From the NCBI GenBank assembly GCA_029876055.1, contig CM056875.1, forward strand, positions 5,853,001-5,917,000: a stretch of 64,000 bases of DNA. Direction: 5' to 3'. Of the stretch, positions 34,490 through 46,289 are shown piece by piece (positions within the stretch are counted from its first letter, which is position 1; each line of letters starts with the position of its first letter). Position numbers and translations under genes: made by a program. The notes under the pieces are model-generated. The model saw only the letters and a program-made list of their open reading frames with translations, did no database searches and had not been told where the DNA came from. The DNA comes from Madurella fahalii (taxonomy: Eukaryota > Ascomycota > Sordariomycetes > Sordariales).

Positions 34490-35721
34490 ATCGGCGAGGA
34501 CAGCAATGGTCCCGGAACGTCGGAATGGTTGCACGTCGCCGGGGATGGGGAAGCGAATGACAGTTCGGGAATCAGGTCCCCACGCTGGCCGAGCGAGTAA
34601 AAGAGAGCGACGGCAAACTTAAAAGGGGGCGTACGTATCCGAATGTCAATCGGGCATTCGTTCGGTTGGTTTTCGGCGAGCGCAATGCTTCGCAGAAGAG
34701 GCGAAGGGGGATTGTCAGGGCGAAGACAGCGAAACAAGAGCCAAAGTTCGTGTTCGTAGTGCCTGACACGATGCGAAAGGGCTGAGCGGCTGGGTGGTGC
34801 CCACCCCAGGAACGCGAGCCACCGGCGGGGCATCCAAAGGATCGACACCCAGGTCGGCACACGTCCTCTGCACAGAGCAGCCAGGCGACCAATGGCCAAA
34901 GGTCGTGTACAAGTCTGCATAAAGGGGAAAAGATTGGATGAACAAACAAATGTGCGTGTAGTCTTCCTTCTTTTTTTTTTTCTCTTCTTTTCTTTCTTCT
35001 TTTCTTTTAGCAGTAATGCATACATCAATTAGAACACTTCATCTCAAGTTCCTTAGATCGAGGACAACCCAGCTAAGCTTTAGGTCGACAGCAAGGCACC
35101 AGTCCCAGGGTATTTTTACAGTAGACCCGCTCAACGCAGTCGGTAGAACCCCCGAGTTGGCGTCGCGCGGCGCAGCTCAATCCACCACGGTATGTGATCC
35201 GCTTAGCCGACTTGACTAACGCTGGTGACCTCTCTCAAATTCTGGTAAATTGCTCGGAAACTTACAACCAAAGTGAGATAGATTATGCCCCCCCCCCATT
35301 TTCCTCTCACTCCCCGTCGATGCATTCCCGGCGGGTGATCCCGTCCTGTCCATCACCAAAGCGTACGCAACACAGCAGGGTAAAAGGATGTGACCGCCAT
35401 ACCACGGATTATTTTAAACCTCATCTTGACTATAGACGCCTGCCTGATGCTTTGCCGTTGCCTCACAGCCTGTGCATGTATCCGGTCCCATGGGAGTAAT
35501 GAGAAAGTCGCATCAAACCTGTTTGGGTAGCATATGCCACTGTTCCATACCGCTAAAACGTAGACAATGCAGATAAGCCCGCCCGAACCACCATCATGTT
35601 CCCCGTTCCAAGCCCAACCAGAGAAAGAAAAGAGGAGCCCGTGGTATCTCCTGCAATGAGTACAACGCCATTCGCTATGCATAAAAATAAGACACTAAAC
35701 CACCAGGTGGCAACGAGGCAC
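34490..35721. other. Spacer, transporter promoter
   Basis: Upstream of the transporter (-) and downstream of the deubiquitinase (-). T-rich tract near 34969-35008. No gene recognised. Confidence 0.45.
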
Positions 35722-37836
35722 TCATTCGCTATCATTGTCATCCGGCAGCGGAACCCCCGCCGCTTCCGAGAGCACATCTGTCGCCGGGAACGGTCTCCCG
35801 GGCTGGATGGTCGCTTCCGAATTTGTCGAGCTTATGTCGCGTTTTGTGCCTTCGTCCGTGTCTCTCCCGTTCGTCGGGGTCGACGCTGGTGATAAGTTGT
35901 CTGATTCACTCCACCCCATGATCGGGAGTGAGACCGGATCCACACGGTCGTAGAACAACATGAATACGCCCCCCTGACCGAGGACGGTCCTCTCATCAAC
36001 CTTTGTGACATCATGGTCACTGAGACGCCACCACCACTCGGACCGCTGCTCGTCGTCAGATTCGTTGCAGTCGAGCTGCTGTTCGCCTGGCTGTTCGTCT
36101 GCAGGTTCACCTTCGCTATCCAAACTCGGCTCACCAGCGGCAACGTCATCCTCGGAAGCGAGCTTGGGCGGCTTCTCAGCTCTTCCACTCCCCTCTTTCG
36201 CAGTCGGAGGTGGGACCGGGTGCTTCCTGTAGCAGACGTAGTGACCGTTTTCATGACGCCCATAATGAGTGACGACGGCCCGCAGCTCGTAGATCGGTCC
36301 TGTGATTCTAGAAGGCAGCCGATTGGCCGCCACCATGGACGATTCGGGGTCCAGGGACCACTGCTCTTCGTATTTAGTAGCAACCGCTGCTCTACCCCCC
36401 GATTTGGGCCGGTCAGCAGCACTCCCGAGGCACCAAGGTCCGAGGTCCAGCAGCATGGGGAAGCGGACTGCTGCCGAATTCTTGAACATAGCCCCGGTTC
36501 TTTCATCAAACACAGACCGGTTCATGTGAAACACTAGGCTCTTTGGCGCCCGCGCGACAACGGTCTGCTTCGTTTTGGTCGAGCTGACCATCTGCTTTTT
36601 CGGAATGTTGCACTTCTTCAACATCTCGTCATTGAACGCGTCTTCTTCGAGGGCATCTTCCAACAGTCGTAACCTGTCGTCCAGCTCAGGGAAACCCCCC
36701 GTGCGATCAACGAGTATCTTAAGCCCTTTGTACATGTTAAGGACGGTGCATTTAAGGCATTCCACTCCTTGAATCGATTCGACCTTGGTGTAATAATCTA
36801 ACCTTTCGTAAAGGTCGTGTTCTGGCAGATTGCTGAGGTTAAGCGTCAAGCAATTGAAGGGAATCATCGTCAACCCGTCGCAGTGGCCGCATGCAACACA
36901 GGCGACCCGCTGCGCGATGAGCCCTTCGAGCGGATTTCGGGCCAAGCGAAGCTCTGGCGCGGTCCTAGACTGGCTCGCTGCACTCTGATAGCCACTGTCT
37001 CCGCTGTGCTGACTGTCAGAACAGTCATCACGTATCCAGTCGGGTTCAAATCCCGCCGCTGTGCCGAGGGCGCGCGCAATCTTTGCAATCTCCTTGTCGA
37101 CCTCGTCTAGGAGTTTCGAGTAATATTCTTGCGCGTCTTGCTGCTGCCACGTGTCCATGTTCTTCAGGACCCCGGGCGTCCAGAGCGTCTTGCCGTTGCT
37201 CGACGTGCCGCTCAGGTCGTCGACTAACTTACGGAGTGTGTCGACGGTCGTGGCCGATGGCAGATCCGGTCCTCGTTCGAAGGAGGGTGTATTGAGGTAT
37301 GCCGGGAGCGTCTTGAGCGATGCGAGGCCCTGGAGAATGCTATTCTGGTAGCACGAGTTGTCGTAGTTGCCCAGGCCGGGCGGCCGCTCTGCCGCTGCCT
37401 TGGCGCCCAGGGCGGCACTGGACAGGCTGTTGAAACCTTTGCGCCCAGCCTGAGAGACAGAGCGCATAAACCCGCCCGTCCGGTCGACTCCGAGGATCCT
37501 CCGTAGGACATCGCTTTTGGCGGCTTGGGTTGACGGCTGCGTCTTGAGCATGGGGATGGGGAAGAGTGGCGGGTTGACCAAGCGGTCAATGGCATATAGT
37601 AGGCGGGCCGGTATCAAAGATACCAAGGCGTCCCACAGGATCTGGGGAAGCGAAGGCACTCGGCCTTGCTGGTGAGCTGTTTGGTAGGCTACCGCGACGA
37701 CGACCAGGATAACTGTGGCCACGACGCCGGGGTTGATGGCGCCGTCTCGTAGCTGTCCTGGCGCGAAGTGCTGATACAAGTCAAAATCTCGCTGAGAGTC
37801 GAACTGGCTCCGGATGCGCCTTGCGTCGGAATTCAT
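35722..37836 (-). CDS. Ubiquitin carboxyl-terminal hydrolase, membrane-anchored (UBP1/USP30-like)
   Basis: Single exon, 704 aa. A hydrophobic segment at about 37-53 (GVVATVILVVVAVAYQT) predicts an N-terminal membrane anchor, as in yeast Ubp1 (ER) and USP30 (mitochondrial outer membrane). The C19 catalytic domain starts at PPGLGNYDNSCYQNSILQGL, with Cys162 as nucleophile. The QQQDAQEYYSKLLDEV block follows. Two CxxC pairs (CVACGHC and CLKC) form the finger. The His box GRHENGHYVCYRK is near residue 530, and SDHDVTKVDERTVLGQGG...YMLFY-like sequence near 620. The C terminus is acidic and disordered. It should remove ubiquitin from membrane proteins; ER or mitochondrial location cannot be decided from sequence alone. 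Confidence 0.92.
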   Translation of the reverse strand: MNSDARRIRSQFDSQRDFDLYQHFAPGQLRDGAINPGVVATVILVVVAVAYQTAHQQGRVPSLPQILWDALVSLIPARLLYAIDRLVNPPLFPIPMLKTQPSTQAAKSDVLRRILGVDRTGGFMRSVSQAGRKGFNSLSSAALGAKAAAERPPGLGNYDNSCYQNSILQGLASLKTLPAYLNTPSFERGPDLPSATTVDTLRKLVDDLSGTSSNGKTLWTPGVLKNMDTWQQQDAQEYYSKLLDEVDKEIAKIARALGTAAGFEPDWIRDDCSDSQHSGDSGYQSAASQSRTAPELRLARNPLEGLIAQRVACVACGHCDGLTMIPFNCLTLNLSNLPEHDLYERLDYYTKVESIQGVECLKCTVLNMYKGLKILVDRTGGFPELDDRLRLLEDALEEDAFNDEMLKKCNIPKKQMVSSTKTKQTVVARAPKSLVFHMNRSVFDERTGAMFKNSAAVRFPMLLDLGPWCLGSAADRPKSGGRAAVATKYEEQWSLDPESSMVAANRLPSRITGPIYELRAVVTHYGRHENGHYVCYRKHPVPPPTAKEGSGRAEKPPKLASEDDVAAGEPSLDSEGEPADEQPGEQQLDCNESDDEQRSEWWWRLSDHDVTKVDERTVLGQGGVFMLFYDRVDPVSLPIMGWSESDNLSPASTPTNGRDTDEGTKRDISSTNSEATIQPGRPFPATDVLSEAAGVPLPDDNDSE

Positions 37837-38351
37837 TATGGGACGGAAGAGCGGCGACGGCAGACGGGGGAGCTAGGGGAGCTGGCCGAGCACGACAGCA
37901 GTCGAAGATCAGGCGGCGGACGGTGTGAATAACGATAAATGATCATGCCAAAATGCCATGACCGGTCCAAAAAGGTCGGCGTTCCAGTTGGGGTCGAAGA
38001 AGTTAGAAGCAGTCGGCGCAAGGGGCCACAAGAGGTTAGAGAATAGGAGTTGAGACTGATTCAAGATTTCGTTCCTTGCGCTTGCACTGCAGCAACAAAA
38101 GTATGTTCTGTCGCGGACAGACAGCTTGGCATCTTGTCCTGCTGACGCTGCCCATTGGCCGCCTAAGAGCGTTGGCGTGACAGGGATGTACAGCAGTAAG
38201 TGCTGGGAACGGGTGACCCTTGCAGGCGGGGCGAGTCCCACCCGGATGGAAAAGATAAAAATAAAATAAAAATCACCGATAAGAAATCCCCCAGATCCGT
38301 CGGCCCCACGATATATATTGATAACAAGCCTCAAAATCTGGTCTGGCAAAC
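37837..38351. promoter_or_regulatory. Divergent promoter of the deubiquitinase and ALB1
   Basis: A 515-bp interval between two divergent start codons. It contains both promoters; no further gene was recognised. Confidence 0.5.
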
Positions 38352-38992
38352 ATGGCAAAAGGCAGCATTTCCAAGGGGAAAAGAGGTTAGAACAAAACAA
38401 CCATATCCCACACGTGTTTCGAGAAACTAACCCTTTTCCCTTTTCAGCTCCCTCCGTACACTCCCGCGCAGCTCGGCGCGCCACCTCCCCGAGCATCGAC
38501 ACCGACAAGTCGCTAAAAAATGTCCGGGCCCCGCAAGAATCCGTCGACCAACGCCCTGCCGTCCTCGCAGCGCACCGTTCGGGCGGCGTGAACAAGAAGA
38601 CAAAGACAGGCCGGAAAGCAGTCATGAGCTCCAAGGCGCGGCGGCGGCACGAGAAAAGCATGGATCGCGCCGAGGCCATCATTGACCGGAGAGCTGTGAA
38701 GGTGCAGAAGAGCAAGGGCCATGCCAGGGTCATCGGCTCGCGAAAAAAGACGTGGGAAGAAATCAACAGGCAGGTGTTGGGGCAGGAGGGTCAACCAAAG
38801 CTCAGCAAGAAGGCTAAAGCCAAGGCGGAGGAGGATGCCATGGTGGCGGCGTTTTACGCAGATGATGATGGCGACGCAGAAATGGAGGGCGCCGAAGATG
38901 CTGCTGACACACCTGGCGGTTCTGCAGACGCTACCCCTGCGCAACCGGTATCGATGACGCCGGTCCCTGCGGAGGACGACGAGATCCTGTAG
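38352..38992 (+). CDS. alb1: Ribosome biogenesis protein ALB1
   Basis: Exons 38352-38385 and 38448-38992 join in phase 1 (GTTAGA...ACTAACCC...TTTTCAG). The product is 192 aa. Exon 1 encodes MAKGSISKGKR. The family core follows: PSVHSRAARRATSPSIDTDK, SLKNVRAP, then the basic KTKTGRKAVMSSKARRRHEK and a helical DRAEAIIDRRAVKVQKSKGH. A Lys-rich segment and an acidic tail with DDDGDAEMEGAEDAAD end the protein. ALB1 binds ARX1 on late pre-60S particles and shuttles between nucleus and cytoplasm. The donor GTTAGA is unusual, but the spliced N terminus matches the family and the downstream frame has no better start. Confidence 0.88.
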
Positions 38993-40804
38993 GGTCAATT
39001 TGGAGTTGTTCGCTCTCGGCATATCGGTATAACATACACCATGTCTGACGCTCTATCGAGACCAAGCCCGAGGCGTTCCAGGCCAGGCGTTAACTGGCAT
39101 AAACGGGCGCGTCGTGAGTGGCAGTATGGCGCGAGGCATCTCGTGAGTCGCGCAAACGGCCGTCTACCTGAATTAGGACAGCCAGCTATGGTGTTTCCCC
39201 AGCGTTATCATCAAGATGCGGCACATCAGGGAGAGTTGCTTGCTTTCGTGCAACCACGTGACCATCCCAGGGCTAGAAGGGCCAAGGAAGGGCTTCTAAG
39301 AGCTGAAGCCCTCCATCATCTCTCCAAGCGGAAAGACTCAGGCTGCTTACTTATCTCGCAACCTGGGTAGCTTCCTCTACTGCGGTATCTAGCTACATAG
39401 AACAATACAAAACAACGTAGGCAAGCCTTGCTCCAGGTGGAAGTCCTGGCTAACTTCTACGGTACCCTCGCTAAGATATATAATGCACGCTCCCATAGCT
39501 ATCTTCGCCTGTCTGGTGAGGGGTAGACGTGCCGAACGGGGTGGGTTCCTGATGGTCCCCAGCACGGCGATGAGATACGGAGCTAAGCGAACACGGAGTT
39601 CTCCCTAAACTATCCAAAACGCTGACGGCTTCGGGAATCTGAGACTACAAGGTCTGCTAACTAGGTAAAGACTTTTCAGATGTTTAATCGACTGAATGAG
39701 CCCTGCTCACGGTCAGTGGCTCTCATGTCTCCGGAAACAAGAAACAGACACAGCTTATGGTACTCCTTGATTCATGCACTGGGCCCTCCTTCTGCTCCTG
39801 TTCCCTCTGTCCCGACTCCGTCTACTCCATAAGAGACAATCACCTCCTGAAATCGAGACCAGAGTCGTTGCACGGTTCGGCAGGTGGAATTGTGTCGACA
39901 CAGAGTTAGCTAGGATGAAACTCGGCATCGTGACAAAGGAGGCGATTTTTATAAAAACAATCACAGGTAACGTTATAGTAAACTACGCACCACTTATCAC
40001 GCCGTTGAACAGGCTACGAAAAATCGTTTTTCCCAGGGACAAACCGTGGGGGGGGGAAGACGAAACGCTCTCCTCTCGAATGAGAAGCGTCCTGACAAGG
40101 GTGGTGGATTTGAAATAATGGGGATTCATGACAGACTAGATAGATAAGGCAGTGCTTTGACTCCTTACGCTCTGGTATCACGGGGTACGCTAGAACCCAA
40201 CTAATCGTTGAACCTGATCCAACCACGCCCCGCCTCATGCTTGGCCGCCACGTCCCCTTCTTCGCCGTTCAAACTCAGCTCGCTCGAAAGCTATCGCCTT
40301 GGTCTCCTCTGCCTCATAAATATGTTGCTGAACCCACTTCATCTCTACGCTGCCCCTCGGATGCCCCATCGTTCGCGGTCACTAAAAGTAAAAAATGCCG
40401 GCTGGCAGCCCATCAGGTCTCATACCCAGGTGTCACAGTCCCACTCAACCCAATAATCGATCACACCCGCCCGGCTCTTGGCTGGTTCTGTGAGAATCAT
40501 AGACATCACTGTCCGAGCCTGGCGGTTGTGAGTGACCTTTGCGAAAATCCTGTCCCAGCTTCCTAACCCCCGTCCGCTGGCGAGGGACCGAGGGAAGAAG
40601 TTATCGTAAAGAGTTGACCCGTGATCTAAGCAGCCCGTACGCGGGGCACCAGGATTTGAGGGGTAAGATGTTAGCCTGTGCGTTGGATTACGATCGGTGA
40701 CCCGGATTTCGCAGTCAGGTGAAGCGCGGCCGACCAGTCAGAAACCGGAAGCCTCAACGGCAACAAACAGCTTACATTTAATCGATGAACTTATCGTCGA
40801 TCAA
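38993..40804. other. Gene-poor spacer
   Basis: No conserved protein recognised. The frame at 39041-39370 has no homologue I know. I looked for 5S rRNA and tRNA in 39480-39700 and found none. Confidence 0.4.
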
Positions 40805-40898
40805 GCGGGTTTAGCTCAGTTGGGAGAGCGTCAGACTGAAGTCAAACTTCGGGAAACAATCAATCTGAAGGTCATGTGTTCGATCCACATAAACCGCA
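40805..40898 (+). tRNA. tRNA-Phe: tRNA-Phe (GAA anticodon) with a 21-nt intron
   Basis: The gene folds as a cloverleaf. Acceptor GCGGGTT (40805-40811) faces AAACCGC (40891-40897), then discriminator A. The D arm is GCTC...GAGC and the anticodon stem TCAGA/TCTGA. Anticodon GAA is at 40838-40840, and the T arm is ATGTG-TTCGATC-CACAT. The intron 40842-40862 lies one base 3' of the anticodon, the canonical position. A TTTTT terminator is at 40907-40911. One acceptor pair, position 5 with 68, is G-A instead of G-C, so the copy may be weakened. The gene stands alone in a spacer. Confidence 0.85.
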
Positions 40899-42042
40899 TC
40901 GCTTCGTTTTTGTCGCAGCTTCCACGGCCATTGGTTTTGAATATCGCATCTCTTTTTTTTTTTTTTTTTTTCGGGCAATTATTGTGCTACCTTAATACAC
41001 ACAATAAGAGATATATACGCTGTGCGCTACTGGTTGCTTCGGGGTTTCAGTATACCTAGAAATATAAACTTTCACAATGCAAGATACAGAAATCTTCCAT
41101 TCCCGTGTTATCAACTACAAAACTCCAACCCAGGGATCCCAGCTCTTCGGAACCACCCGGTCGGTAACCAAGCGCTACGATCTGGGACGCTTATCGCCCC
41201 CAAATCCTGACCCAGCCATTACCCCTTTTTCCTCCCCAACAGGGGAAGCAGAAACAGAGAAGAGACCAAAAATAGCATCGAGAAACCTTCAAAACCTCAA
41301 AAACTTCCTCCGCTGCTTATTCCATTATGACTCGTACAACATACTAATAAGACATTCATACAATAAAATATCCACCTTTTTCCCGGCCGGGCGACAATCG
41401 GCAGTGAATAAGCAGTTCGCGGCCGAGGGTTCCAGGCCGTGTGATCGACGACCTCGTCAATCAGCATCACACACCTTGCACCTTGGACGAACCATCAACC
41501 ATTATGACGTATTCCGTATAGCGTCATGAACACCCCGACCGCCAACAAACCATAATAAACCCAACCACTCCCCTTCCTGCTGACCAAACGCTTTACCATG
41601 AACACGCCAGAATAATCCCATCGCTTCCGACAGTTGCAATTGCACATCCGAATCACAACCAACCAGGTTTTGGACCCTTTGTCTTTCCTCTCTCCTTTTC
41701 CTTTTTTTTTTTTAATATCATTTTCTTTCTCTTTTCTTCTGACACTTTTTTCCGACGCGATTGCATTTCCCTGCTGGATATCAAATCCCATTTCCTTCCC
41801 TTTGCCTTTCCGCATCTGTCACAGCTCGGAGGGAGGCAGGGGACGTTATGCCCCTTCACGGAACGGGCGAAAGCGGCTTTATGCGTTAGGACGCAAGTGT
41901 TCGATCCCGAAGATGCCAGAACTTGAGTGCTTGGAAGACGCCGACTGGGCTGTTTAGAGCATCGTCTCGCCGGAGATATCGGTGTTTTACAATCCGATCC
42001 TTCGCTTCCCATTAACCACCCGCCAACCTTACTTTTCGTTTA
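40899..42042. other. Spacer after the tRNA
   Basis: T19 tract at 40953-40971. A 34-codon frame ending in a membrane-like helix lies at 41495-41599 on the minus strand, but nothing supports its expression. No other gene was seen. Confidence 0.4.
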
Positions 42043-43188
42043 TCATCCTCCGCCGAACCTCGGCTGATCGGGGGTGAACATGGAGTCGGGCATGTGGTCA
42101 TAGTTGATGCCCGGCTCTCGCTTCATTTGATGCGACTCGAGGCATGGGAATGTGTCGTCGGTGGGGGACGTGTAGAGAGAGGCAGTTCCTAGGACCGAAT
42201 TGTGAGTCAGGACAATCGAGAACAAAGCCCGAGGTGTCACCTTTCACTTACCGTGCGAATAGGCTATGCTTCCCTGACGCTCTCCCGGCCCAAACCCGTC
42301 AAATTGTACGCTATGCACACTTTGCAGGGATGGGTATGAAGAGGCGATGCTGGGGTTCCGGCTGCGAGGAGATTCCGTGGTGAGATGGGGTTGAGTGCTC
42401 TGGCCAAAGCTAAACGACTGACGGAACGGCTCGTTCGGTGTCTGGACGATCCGCCTGGCCGAGTTGTTAATCCACTGGTCGATGTTCTCGTCGTTGCACT
42501 CGGCGTGAGTCATCAGCATATGCTTGAGACTGCTGACTTCTGACAGCAAACCATTGTATACCATGCGTAAGTGCACATTCTGTGTCTCTTCTTTGATTTT
42601 TGCCTCTTCCAGTTCGGACACGTAATGCTTCTTCTTCTCCCGACACTTCATGGCTGCGATGCGGTTTCGTTCCAGGAACTTGATCCTCTTCTCTTCATCC
42701 TCTGCCGTGCTCGATTCTTTCTTGATTTTTCTAGATTTTCTTTTCTTCGGGGGTTCTTGTTCAGGGAGAGTGACGTCGGTGGACGAGCTACTGGACTTGG
42801 ATGTTCGCTGGGAGAATGATTTGCTGCTGGAGGCTCTCCGAGTCGATGCCCGGGACGTGTTCACCGTGAGCACGTTAATCTGCGGCTTCGTATCTCCGTC
42901 CTCACTTTCCGGGCTGCAGAGCCCTGGGTCGACGAAGAGTGGTTTTTGGCCGACCGGTGTCATCGCTCCTCCAATTGGGTCGGCGAAGCTGTCCCAGACG
43001 TCTGGTCTGTGTTCCCCATCTCTCGCGTCGGCGGGCGTTGGGGGGCCGCCAATGTCTAACTTGGTCCCATATGGGTTGAAGGAGTTCAAGGCGATGCTAC
43101 CGCCATCGATATCCTGGTCCGGACTTTGAAATGAGTTTGCGTCGTCAAAGTCCAGGCAATCGCTGAAGAAGTGAGACGGCGCCTCCAT
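42043..43188 (-). CDS. CREB/ATF-type bZIP transcription factor
   Basis: Exons 42252-43188 and 42043-42188 join in phase 1 (GTAAGT...CCTAG). The product is 360 aa. The N terminus is acidic/aromatic (HFFSDCLDFDDANSF) and disordered. The Ser-rich centre leads to a Lys/Arg patch (PPKKRKSRKIKKE). The basic region is at about 167-187 (KRIKFLERNRIAAMKCREKK) with the invariant NxxAAxxCR. A leucine zipper follows at about 188-228, and a Ser-rich tail ends TPDQPRFGGG. The basic region fits factors binding CRE sites (TGACGTCA). In fungi such ATF/CREB factors often act below stress MAP kinases; that is family knowledge, not seen here. A CRE palindrome occurs at the esterase start in this window. Confidence 0.9.
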
Positions 43189-46100
43189 CTTGGCTCTTGT
43201 GGTTTGAGCTCTCTGCCCTGGCCGGAAAAGTGCCAGCCCCGCGTGATGCCGGCAGCTACACTGGCGGCGTCAAGCGGGTCTTCGATCGAACAAGAAGGAA
43301 TTCAGGAATTGGACGACTCAGTCGGGGAGGTACTGAGGATATGCCGGGACCAACGCCCTGCTTGGGTAGCCGGGAACGATCTATAGACAGTGGGCTGTCT
43401 CAATCCAGGCCCTAACCCTTCACAAGCTAGGCTCTGGGCCTCTGCGCTACCTGGAGATTCAATTAGTCCATGGTCCGCTGTTTCACTAAGCGCCAAGTGC
43501 CTGACGGTTCGATGCGATCGCGTCTGGAACTTGAAATTGAGGTTTTGCTGTCTATATATCGGAAAGGGTTTGTTTTACCATACCCCGTTGTCCGCGCCAA
43601 GTGGCGTGGGCGTCACGGTTATCGGCACGGATGTGGTCGCCGAATCAAGGCACAGGTTCTGTCCGTTGCGGTATGGCTTCGCTCGTCTCTGGCGGCAATG
43701 CCGTGTGGCGGCGTCTTGGTTGCAAGACGCTTGCTAAGAAAAAGATGGGTGCGTCTTAAAAGATATAAATTGGCAGGCGAATGTAGAGTTGATCTAAAAG
43801 AGGGAAAGAGGTTCGACAAGAACTCGAAGGGATGGTGGCGGGGTACTCTACATCTGCCAATGGCCGGCACAGCGGGAGCTTAGGAAACAGGTTCCAGGCC
43901 AGACGGGCATATGTCTAGCCCGGTCACTGCGGGGAAGCTTTGAACAGGATCAAGAGATGGGCCGGTGGTTGCCATACGGACAAAGAGGGCCCTCTGTCGG
44001 TCTGCACCGATGCGGGTTAAAGAACTTGGGGCTGATGGGGTACTGTGGTAGCTACCTTACCTAGCTGTGTAGCTGCGAGCTCGTTGAGCTTCTGCAGCTG
44101 CCTCCCCTTCCGGCACCTGCCGTGTCCGGGGACGGGGGTGGGGGATTGATCTCCACGCATCGCACGACGTCTCCATCGGGCATTTGCCTTGGTGTCATGT
44201 CATTGCGCTTTGGCAAGGTCGGTCCTCTTCCGGCAGGCGGCGTTGAGGTGCTCTCTCTCTCGCCTCCATCGCCTTGATCCCGTTCCCGGGGGGACTCCAC
44301 GAACGTTCCGTGGCCAGGAGTATGCCTGATAAGTGCGTGCTGCCAGACAGCGATCGGAGCACCTCCAGCAGGGCAGTATCTATGCCGTCGGCGCTGCAAT
44401 GCAACCTCGGTTTGCGCTGCCAATGACTGTTCGAGACCAGAGGATGGCTTCGAATTGGAAAACGAGCCCCGCATGGCAATCTTGTGGAATCCCATAGGAC
44501 CAATTCCACCTGCAGCAAAGCTTTGACGCTAAGGACTGTGCCCGCCCAGCCCTGCCCTCACTTCCGGGTTATCCTGGCATCCTGGCGTCCTGCGATGCGG
44601 CAGACCTTCGACTCGTCCTCCATCTACCAATGCTTTATCATCAAACCTTCAGATATGGTAACCAGTGATGAAGCGGGAAGATCCATGAAGCATACAATCT
44701 GCTTCCAATTGCCCATGGCCACCTCACAGCTGCTGTTTGGCTCAACAGACGGGTCAGTGCTGGGTAAACAGCAGGCATGTGCCAGCACGACTCAGTTCAC
44801 TGTCCAAAGTCATGTCGTGCCTCAGGAATAGACCTGCCAACTTCCTACCTTCTGATTATACTACATTGTACGCAGACGGACATCTCCACGAGTTGTCGCT
44901 GCACGTCTTGAATCAGCCACCGTCTGGTTTCATCTGTTTTGAAGTGAATCATCGTATGACCAGGAGGAGCACATCTTGCAGCCCACACGCATATGAGCTG
45001 CCGACCCACTCCGCCACCCCGGCTACGCATGCATGAGGGAGGCAAACTTGTAGCTGATGGCCAATGCTCCCATCCATAGTTCTCGGGCAATGTGTATGTG
45101 GGTAACATTGACACGCTGTTCGCTTCCATCAGTCGGCGGGCTGTTTGGCAACCTACGGGGGCGACCGGTGAGTCTGGGCCCCGTCAAACGGGAGTTTTCG
45201 TGGTTAGAATGCAGGCACCCGGCTGACAGTCTGGAAAGCTGCGCTTGGCCAAGCTATGTGTCATGCAGACTCTCGAGACTACTGCGCTGCCACTCTTGAC
45301 ATGCAAACTACACTAAGGCACCCATTTCCAATTGCATTGGGAGTGCATGGCATACCCCGAGCAATCGTCCAAACACCGAAAACGGTTTCTAGCGATGGCC
45401 AGCTGCCATTCCGGGCACTGTGCAACCTCGTGAGATAGCCCCGCGGGCCGGCGGACGCTTGCGGCGGCAGGCCAAGGAGCATCGTTCCGTTTACGGGCCT
45501 TCGTGGTAGGTCCGAACTGGCTCTAAAGCGGTGCAACAAAAAACCTGTCTGGCGCGGAGCTCTAGCACACGCAGAGATAGTCTGGCGAGCTGGGGTACCA
45601 TCCCACCCGGAAACAACCTGGTAGCACAGTTATGTGGAAGGTCGCTATGGGCTCAAGAATGCCTCCCTTTGAAGCAATCGAGGTGCTGGCTTCCAGTTCC
45701 AACAGAATATATAAGCCTAGAGGTAGTTGGGTCCAGTGGGGACCTGGACCGGAAATCATTTCCGGAGCCCGACTCCCGTCCTGTACTTCGTAGATCGATA
45801 TTCATCCAGACAGTGCGCTCGCGTACATCCACCGGCTTCGTCGGGCTTGTTTATTGGCCGCCTTAGTGAGCAGCTAGAGGCCGGGACAGTGTTAATTCGT
45901 CAAGAGGCAACTCCTCGACATGGGAGTGCAGGACTCCGTGAGAACCGTTACGGCCTGGCGTGGTCGGAGCGCCAGCCCGGCCTAGCACGACGTGCCAAGA
46001 ATGATCGAGATCTCCAACCCCTACCGCGCTATTGCCCTTCGGGCTTAGCAGGTGCTCCGATGCAGCTGCCAGCAGCACAGGCCAAACTTTAATGCACAGG

Positions 46101-46289
46101 ACCAATTTTGGTCATTTGGGGAGGGGCAGGTCAACCCGCATTCTGCACGGTTTCCTTGACGCAGCTCACCAGCCGAAGACCATCAAAACATCCTAGTTCA
46201 GGGTCCAGCACCTAGAAGAATTCTGCGACGGATTATTACCGGCCAATAATTTCTCGCAACGTTACCTACCACCCTCGACACGCCGAGCC
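43189..46289. other. Long spacer between divergent bZIP and RFA3 genes
   Basis: About 3.1 kb with no recognisable protein, RNA gene or repeat. The open frames are short and of random composition. The left part should contain the bZIP factor promoter and perhaps a long 5' leader. Confidence 0.4.

Noticed and set aside
37041..37055. tRNA T-arm-like sequence CGGGTTCAAATCCCG
   Set aside because: No matching acceptor, D or anticodon arms around it, and it lies within the deubiquitinase coding sequence.
39041..39370. 109-codon frame as a gene
   Set aside because: No recognisable domain, no intron-exon signals and atypical composition for a coding region here.
39480..39620. Possible 5S rRNA or small nuclear RNA
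   Set aside because: The conserved internal control sequences of 5S and the Sm-site and stem features of spliceosomal RNAs are not seen.
44061..44495. 144-codon minus-strand frame in the bZIP-RFA3 spacer
   Set aside because: Random-like composition, no motif, and no neighbouring frame to splice with.
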